A DNA stretch of 64,000 bases from Treponema sp. CETP13 (GTDB lineage Bacteria > Spirochaetota > Spirochaetia > Treponematales > Treponemataceae). The notes under the pieces were generated by a model. The model was given only the letters and a program-made list of their open reading frames with translations. It had not been told where the DNA came from and ran no database searches. This document shows, in pieces, positions 24,895 to 33,749 of the stretch. The translations under genes were made by a program, and so were the position numbers. The stretch covers positions 62,001 to 126,000 of the forward strand of contig MLPZ01000003.1 in the NCBI GenBank assembly GCA_001885315.1, given 5' to 3'. Position 1 is the stretch's first letter, and every line of letters begins with the position of its first letter.

Positions 24895-26793
24895 TTAAAG
24901 ACCTTTATACTCACCTGGTTTAATTTCGTTACCATATTTAGCTTTAACAGCTTCAAGTTCTTTAACTTTTGCATCCCAGTAATTATTGATTTCTGCAGGA
25001 ACGTTAGGATCTTTTTCTGCAAAGAATTTCTTTGTTCTAACAATTTTGTCAATAATAGCCTGAGTTCTGAAAGTGAACATATATGTGTATGTTTCTTTAG
25101 AGAATTCTTCTTTAGGAAGATATTCTTTAAATAATTTTGCAATATCTTCGTATAGTGGAATTTTACCAGTAGGTGTGTCAATTGCTTCATATTCGCCATA
25201 AACACGACCTTCTGCCCAATGCAACCAAACTTTTTTAGCAAGTTTAGAAGTAAGGAATTCACCTTTAGGTCCTTTAAGGAAGTAATTGGTAGAGAAGATT
25301 TTTGGGCAATCTTTAACACCTTCACCAAATTTAATGTTGTTCATTGTGTACTGTCCAAGAGGATATGAAACAAAGTCCATACATGCCATTGGTGATGGTT
25401 TTAGAACACCTTCTGCACCTAATGTTTGTGCAGTTGTCTCTGATTCCAAAGTACAAGCTTTAAGAAGAATACCATCTCTCCATGTAGCTGATTCTTCACA
25501 AGGAACTGAAATAGATGAGTCTCGTCCACCATATAAAATACCTTGAACTTTTACACCAGTTTTTGATTCAAAACCTTCTTTATCATAGTTGTCTAAGTAG
25601 CTTAAGCGCATTGTGTAACGAGAATTTGCATGTGCAAGTTTAACTTCGTTACCGTTAGCATCTTTATCACCTTCTTTCCAAGCACCATGATGATTTTTAC
25701 CAGATTTAGGAGTATCCATACCCATTCCAAGCCAATAAGGTTTGTTATCAGGACCTGTAAGTACATTAGAAAAAATAATTTCTTGGTTTTTCATTAAGTT
25801 TGCAAAAATAACAGGATCATCTTCTGCATTTACATCTTTAATAATACCAAAGATACCTTGCTCGAAGTTTACACCACGGAATTCACCATCAATATTTCGG
25901 AAATAAGTAATATCATCACCAACGATTTTTTCACCTGGAATCATAGCAGTTGATGTTTTACCACAACCTGATGGATATGCACCAGCAAAATAAGTTTTAC
26001 GACCTTCGTTTTTGCCTGTTCCCATACAAGCCATTAAGAACATATGTTCACATAACCAGCCTTCTTTTCCAGCTTTGTTGATAGAAAGACGCATTGAATG
26101 TTTTTTCATACCAAGAGAGTTACCTGCATATTGGTTATTTGTTGAATAAACAATATTATTCTGGCAATCCATGTAAATTCGTCGTTTATCAACGTTTTTA
26201 GAACAGCCAAGTTCATCAAGTTCTCCAGCTGTATGAACAAATCGGAAGAAATCTTGAGAGTTGTTTTTCTTAATATATTCATAACCTGGACGGTATAAAA
26301 TAGTTTCTGAATGGCAAACATAAGCCGAATCAGTCATCTGAATACAAGGAACAGTAAATATAGAATCTGTAGGACCTTCTGTAAAACATTTTACATAAGC
26401 TTCTTTTCCAGCCATTCCATTTTTAGCATAACTCATTACTTCTTTATATCCTTCATCATAAGGAAGTGAGTTCATTGCTTTCATTGATTCAAGGTTTTCT
26501 GGATATACAATATAGCGTGTATTAACTTTATCACGAGCCTGATCACCATATCCATCATAATGAATAGTCTGTTCAGAGTTTGCAAGTTTTGATTCTTCAC
26601 CATTTTTAATAGCAGCTGCTTTTACATACTCTTCTGATTCGGTACTATCGTCACAAACATAAATTGTTTTAGGATTACAATGTTCGGCAAATTCACCAAC
26701 AAATTCCATTACTTTTTCATTCTTGAGAGCTGTTAATCTTGTCCAGCTTTCATCAGTCATTTTGCCTTTCAGCAAATTGTCATACTTACTCAT
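24895..26793 (-). CDS. pckG: phosphoenolpyruvate carboxykinase (GTP)
   Basis: A 632-residue GTP-type PEPCK, interconverting oxaloacetate plus GTP with PEP plus CO2; in fermenters that form succinate it often runs toward oxaloacetate. The P-loop GAYPSGCGKTSTAMIPG includes the reactive Cys typical of GTP enzymes; KIVGDDITYF provides a metal Asp, GVNFEQGIFGI, and YGGRDSSISVPC contains the catalytic Arg. Full length. AAGGAG precedes the ATG. Single-gene unit with a double hairpin at its 3' end. Confidence 0.96.
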   Translation of the reverse strand: MSKYDNLLKGKMTDESWTRLTALKNEKVMEFVGEFAEHCNPKTIYVCDDSTESEEYVKAAAIKNGEESKLANSEQTIHYDGYGDQARDKVNTRYIVYPENLESMKAMNSLPYDEGYKEVMSYAKNGMAGKEAYVKCFTEGPTDSIFTVPCIQMTDSAYVCHSETILYRPGYEYIKKNNSQDFFRFVHTAGELDELGCSKNVDKRRIYMDCQNNIVYSTNNQYAGNSLGMKKHSMRLSINKAGKEGWLCEHMFLMACMGTGKNEGRKTYFAGAYPSGCGKTSTAMIPGEKIVGDDITYFRNIDGEFRGVNFEQGIFGIIKDVNAEDDPVIFANLMKNQEIIFSNVLTGPDNKPYWLGMGMDTPKSGKNHHGAWKEGDKDANGNEVKLAHANSRYTMRLSYLDNYDKEGFESKTGVKVQGILYGGRDSSISVPCEESATWRDGILLKACTLESETTAQTLGAEGVLKPSPMACMDFVSYPLGQYTMNNIKFGEGVKDCPKIFSTNYFLKGPKGEFLTSKLAKKVWLHWAEGRVYGEYEAIDTPTGKIPLYEDIAKLFKEYLPKEEFSKETYTYMFTFRTQAIIDKIVRTKKFFAEKDPNVPAEINNYWDAKVKELEAVKAKYGNEIKPGEYKGL

Positions 26794-26828
26794 AGTTACT
26801 CCTTGAAATATATCGATAACTTATCCTT

Positions 26829-26857
26829 AAAGTACTATTTTTATCGAAAAAAATCAA
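26829..26857 (-). promoter_or_regulatory. pckG promoter (candidate)
   Basis: Minus strand TTGATT (26852-26857), 17 bp, TACTTT (26829-26834). The leader would be about 28 nt and contains the AAGGAG Shine-Dalgarno. Confidence 0.45.
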
Positions 26858-26932
26858 GTCTATAGTAAAGTTTTCACCCTTATGTCAAAATTTTCTAATG
26901 GATTACAGAATTTATTATAAATTTATAAAACC

Positions 26933-26961
26933 TTGCTTGGGTTAGAAAAAATTGTTATAAT
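26933..26961 (+). promoter_or_regulatory. promoter of the cNMP-domain gene, leaderless
   Basis: TTGCTT (26933-26938), 17 bp, TATAAT (26956-26961) with an extended -10 TG at 26953-26954. Seven nt after TATAAT comes the ATG at 26969, so the transcript should begin at the start codon. Confidence 0.7.
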
Positions 26962-26968
26962 TTTATTC

Positions 26969-28360
26969 ATGGCAACTAATGAAAAAAGGGATTCTACGAA
27001 ATCATCTCCCATCACAATTGTACAAGTTATTGTGTTAACTGTTTTATATTTTATTGAAAACAACCTATATCCCTACGCATTAGCATGTTCGTTTGGTCTA
27101 TTATATTCTGCAATTCCCCTTATTCTTCTTTTGTTGATGATATTATTAAGAATTTTACAAAACGCTCCCGATTTTATTATTCAAATTGAAAATTTTGTTG
27201 GCAATTATTTTGATACAACCTCTTTTCAAGATACTGTTTCCAATTTCTTTTCAAGCATGAGTTCTTCAAACATTTTTTTTGAAATCTTTATTGGACTTTG
27301 TATTCTTTGGCTTGCACGTAGATTTTTTATTACCACAATGGGCTGTGTTCACCGTATTTTTCATACTCAATCAACTCAACAACCATTATGGATTCAAGCA
27401 GTAGCTTCTATTTTTGAAATCGTATTTGTTCTTATTTTAGCCCTTCTTATTTTTGCAACAAGCATACTACATTCAACAATAGATACATCATTTGTTGTAA
27501 CATATTTTCCAAAATTACATCAAATTCTTTCTCCTATTTCAACAAGTCTATTCCCACTCATAGTAGTATATTTTGTCATTGCGATTGCCTATAAATTTGG
27601 ATCTGGAACATATCCCAAATGGAGCCATTGCCTTATAGCAGCTGCAGCTTGTATAGCTTTGTTTTTAGCACTACAGTTATTTTTTTCCATTACTCTAAAT
27701 GTAGACAGGTATAACCTTATTTATGGTATTCTTGCCAAAATTATCATCGCACTTTTTGAACTATCCTTCTTTTTCACATTTTTTTTGTTTTTTGCACAAA
27801 TGCTTTTCATAGTTCAGTTTTTCGATTACTTATTATTGGCAGAATTGTACCTTATGCCAGAACATAATGATGCGACAATTTTAGGAGGAATACATCGAAT
27901 TGTTTTTATTAATCCGGCACGATTTGTAACACAAAAAAAAGATTTACATAAGACGGTTACAAAACCTAAAAACACAGAAAATTTTATAGAAAATATTTTT
28001 TCACTTACATCTGGATCGTATATTCCCGAAACAGAATATTATGAAAAAGGTGATATTATATATAACGAAGGCGACAACATAAAAGATATTTTTTATATTG
28101 TAAAAGGAACCGTCGAATTATTTAAAACAAATAATGTTCTTATAAAAGAAAGAGGAAGTTCTTTCGGCGAAATCGGTTACTTATTAGACCAACCGCAAGA
28201 ACATACAGCACAAGCAAAAACAGAAACTGTCGTCCTTCGAATTAGTGAAAGAGCGTTCTCTGAATTACTAACAAAAAATCCACAAACAGCAACAAAAGCA
28301 CTCTCTCTTGTTTCTAAAAGATTTGGAGAATTCTATCCGGGCTTACGAACTCTTACTTAA
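26969..28360 (+). CDS. integral membrane protein with C-terminal cyclic-nucleotide-binding domain
   Basis: A 463-residue protein. About six or seven hydrophobic helices fill residues 15-305 (for example IVQVIVLTVLYFIENN and FELSFFFTFFLFFAQML). Residues about 340-455 form a Crp-type cyclic-nucleotide-binding fold: YEKGDIIYNEGDNIKDIFYIV, then the phosphate-binding cassette-like RGSSFGEIGYLLDQPQEHTA. The cassette keeps FGE but not a clear RxA, so nucleotide binding is uncertain. No pore signature is seen, so it may be a membrane sensor. ATG 26969 is leaderless; a TTG at 26933 lies inside the -35 box. Confidence 0.75.
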   Translation: MATNEKRDSTKSSPITIVQVIVLTVLYFIENNLYPYALACSFGLLYSAIPLILLLLMILLRILQNAPDFIIQIENFVGNYFDTTSFQDTVSNFFSSMSSSNIFFEIFIGLCILWLARRFFITTMGCVHRIFHTQSTQQPLWIQAVASIFEIVFVLILALLIFATSILHSTIDTSFVVTYFPKLHQILSPISTSLFPLIVVYFVIAIAYKFGSGTYPKWSHCLIAAAACIALFLALQLFFSITLNVDRYNLIYGILAKIIIALFELSFFFTFFLFFAQMLFIVQFFDYLLLAELYLMPEHNDATILGGIHRIVFINPARFVTQKKDLHKTVTKPKNTENFIENIFSLTSGSYIPETEYYEKGDIIYNEGDNIKDIFYIVKGTVELFKTNNVLIKERGSSFGEIGYLLDQPQEHTAQAKTETVVLRISERAFSELLTKNPQTATKALSLVSKRFGEFYPGLRTLT

Positions 28361-28432
28361 TTTCTCATAAAACACTTTAAATAGCTGGTAAAATTTGTTA
28401 AACTGCCCAGTAACGTTCTATTAGGAGAAAAC

Positions 28433-30055
28433 ATGAAAAAATACGTCTTTATTACAGGCGGTGTAGTATCAGGTTTAGGAAAAGGTATTGCAGCAGCATC
28501 ATTAGGTCTTATACTAAAAACACGCGGATTAAAAGTTATTAATCAAAAATTTGATCCATATTTAAATATAGATCCAGGTACACTTAACCCTTTTGAACAC
28601 GGAGAAGTTTTTGTTACCGATGATGGTGCTGAAACAGACTTAGATTTAGGACATTATGAGAGATTTACAGACGAAAATCTTTCTCAAAGTAGTAACACCA
28701 CTGCAGGTCGTGTATACCTTTCTGTATTAAATACAGAACGCGAAGGCGGATTTCATGGTCATACGGTACAAGTTATCCCGAATATTACAGATGAAATAAA
28801 ACGACGTATGTTGCTTTCTTCTACAGAAACTGACGCTGATGTCATAATTACAGAAATAGGTGGAACCGTAGGTGATATAGAATCTTTACCATTCATAGAA
28901 GCAATTCGAGAGATTAAATATGAAGTTGGAATCGAAAATTGCTGTTACATTCACCTTACCCTTATGCCATATATAAAAAAAGCACATGAAATGAAAACTA
29001 AACCAACTCAGCATTCTGTAAAAGATTTGCAAGGTCTTGGAATTCAACCAAATGTTATTATGCTTAGAACAGAACGAGAAGCAGATGAAATAACTCGCGA
29101 AAAACTTGCTCTTTTTTGTAATGTACCATCAGAGGCTATTATTCAAAATTTAAACGCAAAGTCTATCTATGAAGTTCCTTTAATGATGGAAAAAGAAAAA
29201 CTTGGCACAGCCGTTTGTGCAGCGCTTGGAATTCCTGAAAAACAAACAAACCTAAAAGAATGGGCAGCAATGGTTGATCGAATGTATCATCCTCAACACA
29301 AATTAAAAATTGCACTTGTTGGTAAATATATTCAGTTACAAGATGCTTATCTTTCTGTTGTTGAATCATTAAATCATGCAGGGATTTATCATAATACTGA
29401 AATTAATATAGATTGGGTCGATGCAGAATCACTTACCTCTGTTGAAAAAACTTATGAGATGTTAAACGAGGCAGATGGAATTATTGTTCCTGGAGGATTT
29501 GGCGATCGTGGCATAGAAGGTATGATTTTCGCTTGCCAATTTGCGCGAGAAAATAAAGTCCCTTATTTTGGAATTTGTCTTGGCATGCAGATTTGCGTAA
29601 TTGAATACGCAAGGCATGTTTTAAAACTTTCTGATGCTAATTCAACTGAATTTAATAAAGAAACATCTAACCCAGTTATCTCACTCATGGATGACCAAGA
29701 AGGAGTTCCTTTAGGTGGGACATTACGATTAGGGAAATATCAATGTAAATTGACCAATGGCTCTCTGGCTCAAAAAGCGTATGGTGAAGAACTTATATGG
29801 GAACGACACAGACATCGCTGGGAATTTAACAATAAATACCGAGATCTTTTTGATAAAAGTGATTTAAATATTGTTGGAATTAATCCGGAACGAGATTTAG
29901 TAGAAATCGTTGAATTAGATGCATCTACAGGGCATCCTTGGATGTGTGGCGGTCAATTTCATCCCGAATTTAAGAGCCGACCTATGCGTCCTCACCCTCT
30001 TTTTAGAGAATTTATTGGGGCAAGTTTAAAAAATAAACAAAAAAAGGATATATAA
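28433..30055 (+). CDS. pyrG: CTP synthase
   Basis: A 540-residue CTP synthase making CTP from UTP, ATP and glutamine. The N-terminal synthetase domain begins YVFITGGVVSGLGKGI (P-loop) and contains DPYLNIDPGT and GGTVGDIESLPF; the C-terminal glutaminase has GGFGDRGIEG, the nucleophile Cys in GICLGMQ, and His/Glu in GGQFHPEF. Full length. AGGAGA precedes the ATG. Its stop codon overlaps the guaA ATG by one base, so the two glutamine-dependent nucleotide enzymes are translationally coupled. Confidence 0.97.
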   Translation: MKKYVFITGGVVSGLGKGIAAASLGLILKTRGLKVINQKFDPYLNIDPGTLNPFEHGEVFVTDDGAETDLDLGHYERFTDENLSQSSNTTAGRVYLSVLNTEREGGFHGHTVQVIPNITDEIKRRMLLSSTETDADVIITEIGGTVGDIESLPFIEAIREIKYEVGIENCCYIHLTLMPYIKKAHEMKTKPTQHSVKDLQGLGIQPNVIMLRTEREADEITREKLALFCNVPSEAIIQNLNAKSIYEVPLMMEKEKLGTAVCAALGIPEKQTNLKEWAAMVDRMYHPQHKLKIALVGKYIQLQDAYLSVVESLNHAGIYHNTEINIDWVDAESLTSVEKTYEMLNEADGIIVPGGFGDRGIEGMIFACQFARENKVPYFGICLGMQICVIEYARHVLKLSDANSTEFNKETSNPVISLMDDQEGVPLGGTLRLGKYQCKLTNGSLAQKAYGEELIWERHRHRWEFNNKYRDLFDKSDLNIVGINPERDLVEIVELDASTGHPWMCGGQFHPEFKSRPMRPHPLFREFIGASLKNKQKKDI

Positions 30056-31926
30056 TGCGTAATTCTATTGCTGTACTCGATTTTGGAAGCCAATATGCGC
30101 ACCTTATTGCGAAACGCTTTCGTATGCTTGGATATTGGTCCGAAATTGTTCTCCCATCTGCCGACATTTCTGAATTAGAAAACGCAAAAGGAATAGTATT
30201 TTCAGGAGGTCCTTCTTCTGTATATGCTGAGAATGTCCCTGAATTTAATTCAGCTATTTTAAACCTCGATATACCTATTCTTGGTCTTTGTTATGGACAT
30301 CAATTAATGGCAAAAGAACTTGGTGGAAAAGTTGGAAAAGCTGAAATTGGAGAATTTGGTATTGCAACATTGCATGCTCAAAAATCTTCCAAAAATAAAA
30401 ATAAACAGCAAAAAACTTATTGCCCTCTTTTTGAAAATATTGCTATGCCAACACAAGTTTGGATGAGCCACCAAGATGCAGTTCTCGAGTTAGCTCCAGG
30501 ATTTGAATGCGCAGGATACACAAAAGATTGCCCATTCGCTGCAGTACAAAACCTACAAACAAAACGTTTTGGTTTGCAGTGCCATATAGAAGTAAAAGAT
30601 ACTCCTGAAGGCAATCAAATACTCGAAAATTTTGCTAATTTTTGTGAAATGCAAAAAAACTGGAGCCAAGATACAGTCTTAGAAACAATTTTAAACTCAA
30701 TTAAAGATGCAGCAAATACAGAAAACAAAAAAAATGTATTGCTCTTTCTTTCTGGCGGGGTTGATTCAACAGTTGCATTTGCACTTTTAAATAAAGCTCT
30801 TGGACAAGAGAGAGTTTTAGGACTACACATAGACAATGGTTTTATGCGTAAAAATGAAAGTAAAAAAATAGAAGAAAAATATAAATCTTTTGGGTTTACA
30901 AACTTTATAGTAGAAGATGCCAGTGAAAGTTTTTTAAAAGCCGTCTATCACTTAACAGATCCTCAAGAAAAAAGAATGGCTGTTGGAGAAAACTTTATCA
31001 CCGTCCGAGATTCTGTTGTAAAACGTCTTAATCTAGATGAAGACAAATGGCTACTCGCACAAGGAACTTTATACCCAGATATTATCGAAAGTGGTGGAAG
31101 TAAAAATGCACAGGTTATTAAGACCCATCATAACAGAGTAGAAGGTATACAAAAATTGATAAGTAAGGGTCTTATAATAGAACCCTTAAAAGACTTATAC
31201 AAAGATGAAGTGCGTTTGATTGGTAAAAACCTTGGATTAAGTGATGATCTAGTAATGCGTCATCCATTTCCAGGCCCTGGACTTTCTATAAATGTATTGT
31301 GTACAGATGGAAAACTTAGCGATGACGAAAAAACAGAACTTTTTACAGCAAAAAAAACACTTTCTGCTGTAAATGACAAAATAGATGTTCTTCCTGTAAA
31401 ATCTGTAGGAGTACAAGGTGATTTCCGTACATATCGATTCCCAGCTGTTTTACATGGTTTAGATAACGAAGACATAGAATCTCTTCCTTCACCTAAAAAA
31501 TGGAAAGAACTTGAATCTTTTTCTTCTGAGATAACCAATAATATCGAAAATGTAAATCGTACAATTCTCTGTCTATTTGAAAAATGTCCTAGTACGTCCA
31601 AATTACAAGCTGGCTATTGCGAAAAATCACGTCTCGATCAGACTAGAGAATGTGATGCAATAGTTTTAGATGAATTATACAAATCTGGGTGGTATCATAA
31701 AATCTTTCAGCATCTTACAATTAATTTACCTTTTGCAAGTTGCAAAGAACATTGTTCGATTGTTTTACGTCCTGTCATTTCTGAAGATGTAATGACTGCA
31801 CGCTTTGCTCCGTTAGATAAAAAAGTGTTGAAAAACATTGTTAAACGAATTTACAGTTTAGACTTCGTCGATTCACTTTATTATGATATTACAAACAAGC
31901 CACCTGCAACTTTTGGTTGGGAATAG
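30055..31926 (+). CDS. guaA: GMP synthase, long form
   Basis: A 623-residue glutamine-hydrolysing GMP synthase. The class I glutaminase has the nucleophile in GLCYGHQL and FGLQCHIEV; the ATP pyrophosphatase has the P-loop LSGGVDST; the C-terminus ends in the family signature TNKPPATFGWE. It is about 100 residues longer than the usual bacterial enzyme; the extra sequence lies in the C-terminal dimerisation domain after VQGDFRTYRF, as in the long GMP synthases of animals. AAAGGA precedes the ATG. Downstream partner of pyrG. Confidence 0.94.
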   Translation: MRNSIAVLDFGSQYAHLIAKRFRMLGYWSEIVLPSADISELENAKGIVFSGGPSSVYAENVPEFNSAILNLDIPILGLCYGHQLMAKELGGKVGKAEIGEFGIATLHAQKSSKNKNKQQKTYCPLFENIAMPTQVWMSHQDAVLELAPGFECAGYTKDCPFAAVQNLQTKRFGLQCHIEVKDTPEGNQILENFANFCEMQKNWSQDTVLETILNSIKDAANTENKKNVLLFLSGGVDSTVAFALLNKALGQERVLGLHIDNGFMRKNESKKIEEKYKSFGFTNFIVEDASESFLKAVYHLTDPQEKRMAVGENFITVRDSVVKRLNLDEDKWLLAQGTLYPDIIESGGSKNAQVIKTHHNRVEGIQKLISKGLIIEPLKDLYKDEVRLIGKNLGLSDDLVMRHPFPGPGLSINVLCTDGKLSDDEKTELFTAKKTLSAVNDKIDVLPVKSVGVQGDFRTYRFPAVLHGLDNEDIESLPSPKKWKELESFSSEITNNIENVNRTILCLFEKCPSTSKLQAGYCEKSRLDQTRECDAIVLDELYKSGWYHKIFQHLTINLPFASCKEHCSIVLRPVISEDVMTARFAPLDKKVLKNIVKRIYSLDFVDSLYYDITNKPPATFGWE

Positions 31927-31929
31927 GGC

Positions 31930-31952
31930 GGAATATCATTACATGATATTCC
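31930..31952. repeat. perfect hairpin after guaA
   Basis: GGAATATCAT (31930-31939) and ATGATATTCC (31943-31952) form a 10-bp stem with a 3-nt loop. It lacks a T run, so it is not a classical terminator; it may stabilise the pyrG-guaA 3' end. Confidence 0.7.
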
Positions 31953-31954
31953 AC

Positions 31955-32080
31955 GACGGAAGCAAAGCTTCCGTCAGACAAAGAAGACATAACCTAATTA
32001 AATACTGTCATCAATTAGTTTCTGTCTAGCTATAGCTTCCGTCTAGCGAAGAAGACAAAACCTAATTAAATACTGCATCA
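31955..32080. repeat. imperfect 68-bp tandem repeat with an internal hairpin
   Basis: GACGGAAGC (31955-31963) and GCTTCCGTC (31967-31975) form a 9-bp stem with an AAA loop. From GCTTCCGTC onward the sequence 31967-32012 recurs at 32035-32080, exactly 68 bp later; 26 of 27 bases match over 31981-32007 and 32049-32075 (AAGAAGACA, then AACCTAATTAAATACTG). No reading frame fits. It fills most of the 206 bp between guaA and the convergent PHP gene. Confidence 0.75.
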
Positions 32081-32132
32081 GTGTGCTTTCGTCAGTCAAG
32101 CAAGTTCAACTCATAACAAAAGACTTATTAAA

Positions 32133-32951
32133 TTATTTTAAATTATTGAAAGGATTCTGAATACATTCAATTCCTAATTCTGTAGCAAAACCTCTAGCTT
32201 GTTTTGTATTTGAAAGCAAGCGTTCAGGAGCATGAGCGTCTGCATTAGCCATAAACGTAGCTCCTTTAGATTTAGCCAGTTCCCAAAACTCTAAAAATGG
32301 ATATTGGTATCGCAATCCGTTTTTGGTCATTTTTTGTGGTCGATTCATACCTTCACCATTGACTTCGAGTGGAACATTTGCATCAATTGCTGCATCGATA
32401 AGATCAGAAAAACACGCTTTTAAATCATCATCCCACTCATCGATACCAGCCATCGGTAAATCGGGATGGGCTAAAATATCAAAACAACCAGAACCAATGG
32501 CTTCTATTGTTTCGTCAAAGTATGTATGCAAATCAGTTCGATTATCACAGTTTGGAATATAAGCATGGTCACCATATTTATCTATAAACCAATGAGCTCC
32601 CAAAATAAGATATTGAGCCCCCCACTTTGCTTTTAATTCATCTTTATACCAAGATAAAAATTGAGGATCCCACTCGCACTCAAACCCCATATAGACAGGA
32701 AAAGGCGCATATTCTGCGGCAGCTTTTATATCAGCAACATATTCTGGTAATTGGTCACAACTCATTTTTACGCGAATCCAATTGTATTCTGTATCCCCAG
32801 GAAAGGGACAATGATCAGAAATACCTAACGCACTGAATGTATCTTTATTTGGATTATTTTCGCCAGCTTCCATTGCCGCTCTAATGTAATCAATCGGACG
32901 ACCTGTAGCATGATGGCACATCCAAGTATGTGTATGAAAATTAGTAAGCAT
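32133..32951 (-). CDS. PHP-domain phosphatase, histidinol-phosphatase-like
   Basis: A 272-residue PHP phosphoesterase, paralogous to the one at 9297-10145. Metal-ligand motifs: NFHTHTWMCHHA at the N-terminus, ISDHCPF, MGFECEWDP, ILGAHWFID, DILAHPDLP and ANADAHAPERL. Compared with the first copy it has an extra His in MCHHA. No histidine-biosynthesis genes are near. No Shine-Dalgarno is seen (CTGTCCCC before the ATG); a TATACT at 32960-32965 ends 8 nt upstream, so the mRNA is probably nearly leaderless. Confidence 0.8.
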   Translation of the reverse strand: MLTNFHTHTWMCHHATGRPIDYIRAAMEAGENNPNKDTFSALGISDHCPFPGDTEYNWIRVKMSCDQLPEYVADIKAAAEYAPFPVYMGFECEWDPQFLSWYKDELKAKWGAQYLILGAHWFIDKYGDHAYIPNCDNRTDLHTYFDETIEAIGSGCFDILAHPDLPMAGIDEWDDDLKACFSDLIDAAIDANVPLEVNGEGMNRPQKMTKNGLRYQYPFLEFWELAKSKGATFMANADAHAPERLLSNTKQARGFATELGIECIQNPFNNLK

Positions 32952-32993
32952 GGGGACAGAGTATAATATTAGCTTAAAACTTGCAAGTTAATC

Positions 32994-33749
32994 CTATTTT
33001 TCTAATAGAAATAATTCATCACTTGTAATTTCTCGAACATCTCCAGGAAGAAGCGATTTATCTAGTTCAAGATGACCAATAGCTGTTCGTTTTAAAAATG
33101 TTACTTTATTACCAACAGCAGCAAACATTCTCTTAACTTGATGGTATTTACCTTCATAGATTGTAAGATAACAGGAATTGTTATTTATCCAGTTTAATTG
33201 TGCAGGCAAAGCCTCAAAAGATTCCTCTATGCCATCTTGAGGAACAGAAAGTCCTGCAGAAAACTTGTTAACATATTCTAAAGCCAAACCGTCCTCGCCA
33301 TCTTCTTTTGTAACACTATCACGTAATTCTACATAATAAGTTTTCGAAATATGTTTTTTTGGAGAAATCATGTTATGAGTAAACACACCATCATCTGTTA
33401 AAAGAATTAGTCCCTCTGTATCAATGTCTAAGCGACCAACCAAATGGAGTTTACCAGATAAAAAGAGATTATAATAACGTTCCTCTAATAAATCAAAAAC
33501 AGTTTCGTGGAGACCATCTTTCGAAGAGCTTACAACATTTTGAGGTTTATTCATCATAAGATATATACCAGAATGAAGTTGTATATCTTTACCGTCTACT
33601 GATATCGTATCTTTTTTTTCGTCTATATGAGTATTAGCAGATTGGCAAATTTCACCATTTATAGTAACAACCCCAGTTCTAATAATTTTTTTCACATCTT
33701 TTCGAGTCCCAAAGCCCTCATGCGCAAGAATCTTATCTAATCGTTCCAT
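32994..33749 (-). CDS. pseudouridine synthase, RsuA/RluB family
   Basis: A 251-residue rRNA pseudouridine synthase. An S4 RNA-binding domain (ERLDKILAHEGFGTRKDVKK) is followed by the catalytic domain with the active-site Asp in GRLDIDTEGLILLTDDG and KTYYVEL further on. By sequence length and S4 domain it is of the RsuA/RluB/RluE group that modifies 16S or 23S rRNA; the site cannot be told. Its start follows the gltA stop at once (no spacer), so it is coupled to citrate synthase, an arrangement with no evident functional logic. Confidence 0.88.
   Translation of the reverse strand: MERLDKILAHEGFGTRKDVKKIIRTGVVTINGEICQSANTHIDEKKDTISVDGKDIQLHSGIYLMMNKPQNVVSSSKDGLHETVFDLLEERYYNLFLSGKLHLVGRLDIDTEGLILLTDDGVFTHNMISPKKHISKTYYVELRDSVTKEDGEDGLALEYVNKFSAGLSVPQDGIEESFEALPAQLNWINNNSCYLTIYEGKYHQVKRMFAAVGNKVTFLKRTAIGHLELDKSLLPGDVREITSDELFLLEK

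Noticed and set aside
24855-25328. 157-codon reading frame on the minus strand inside pckG
   Set aside because: It is a Lys/Leu-rich shadow frame of pckG with no ribosome site.
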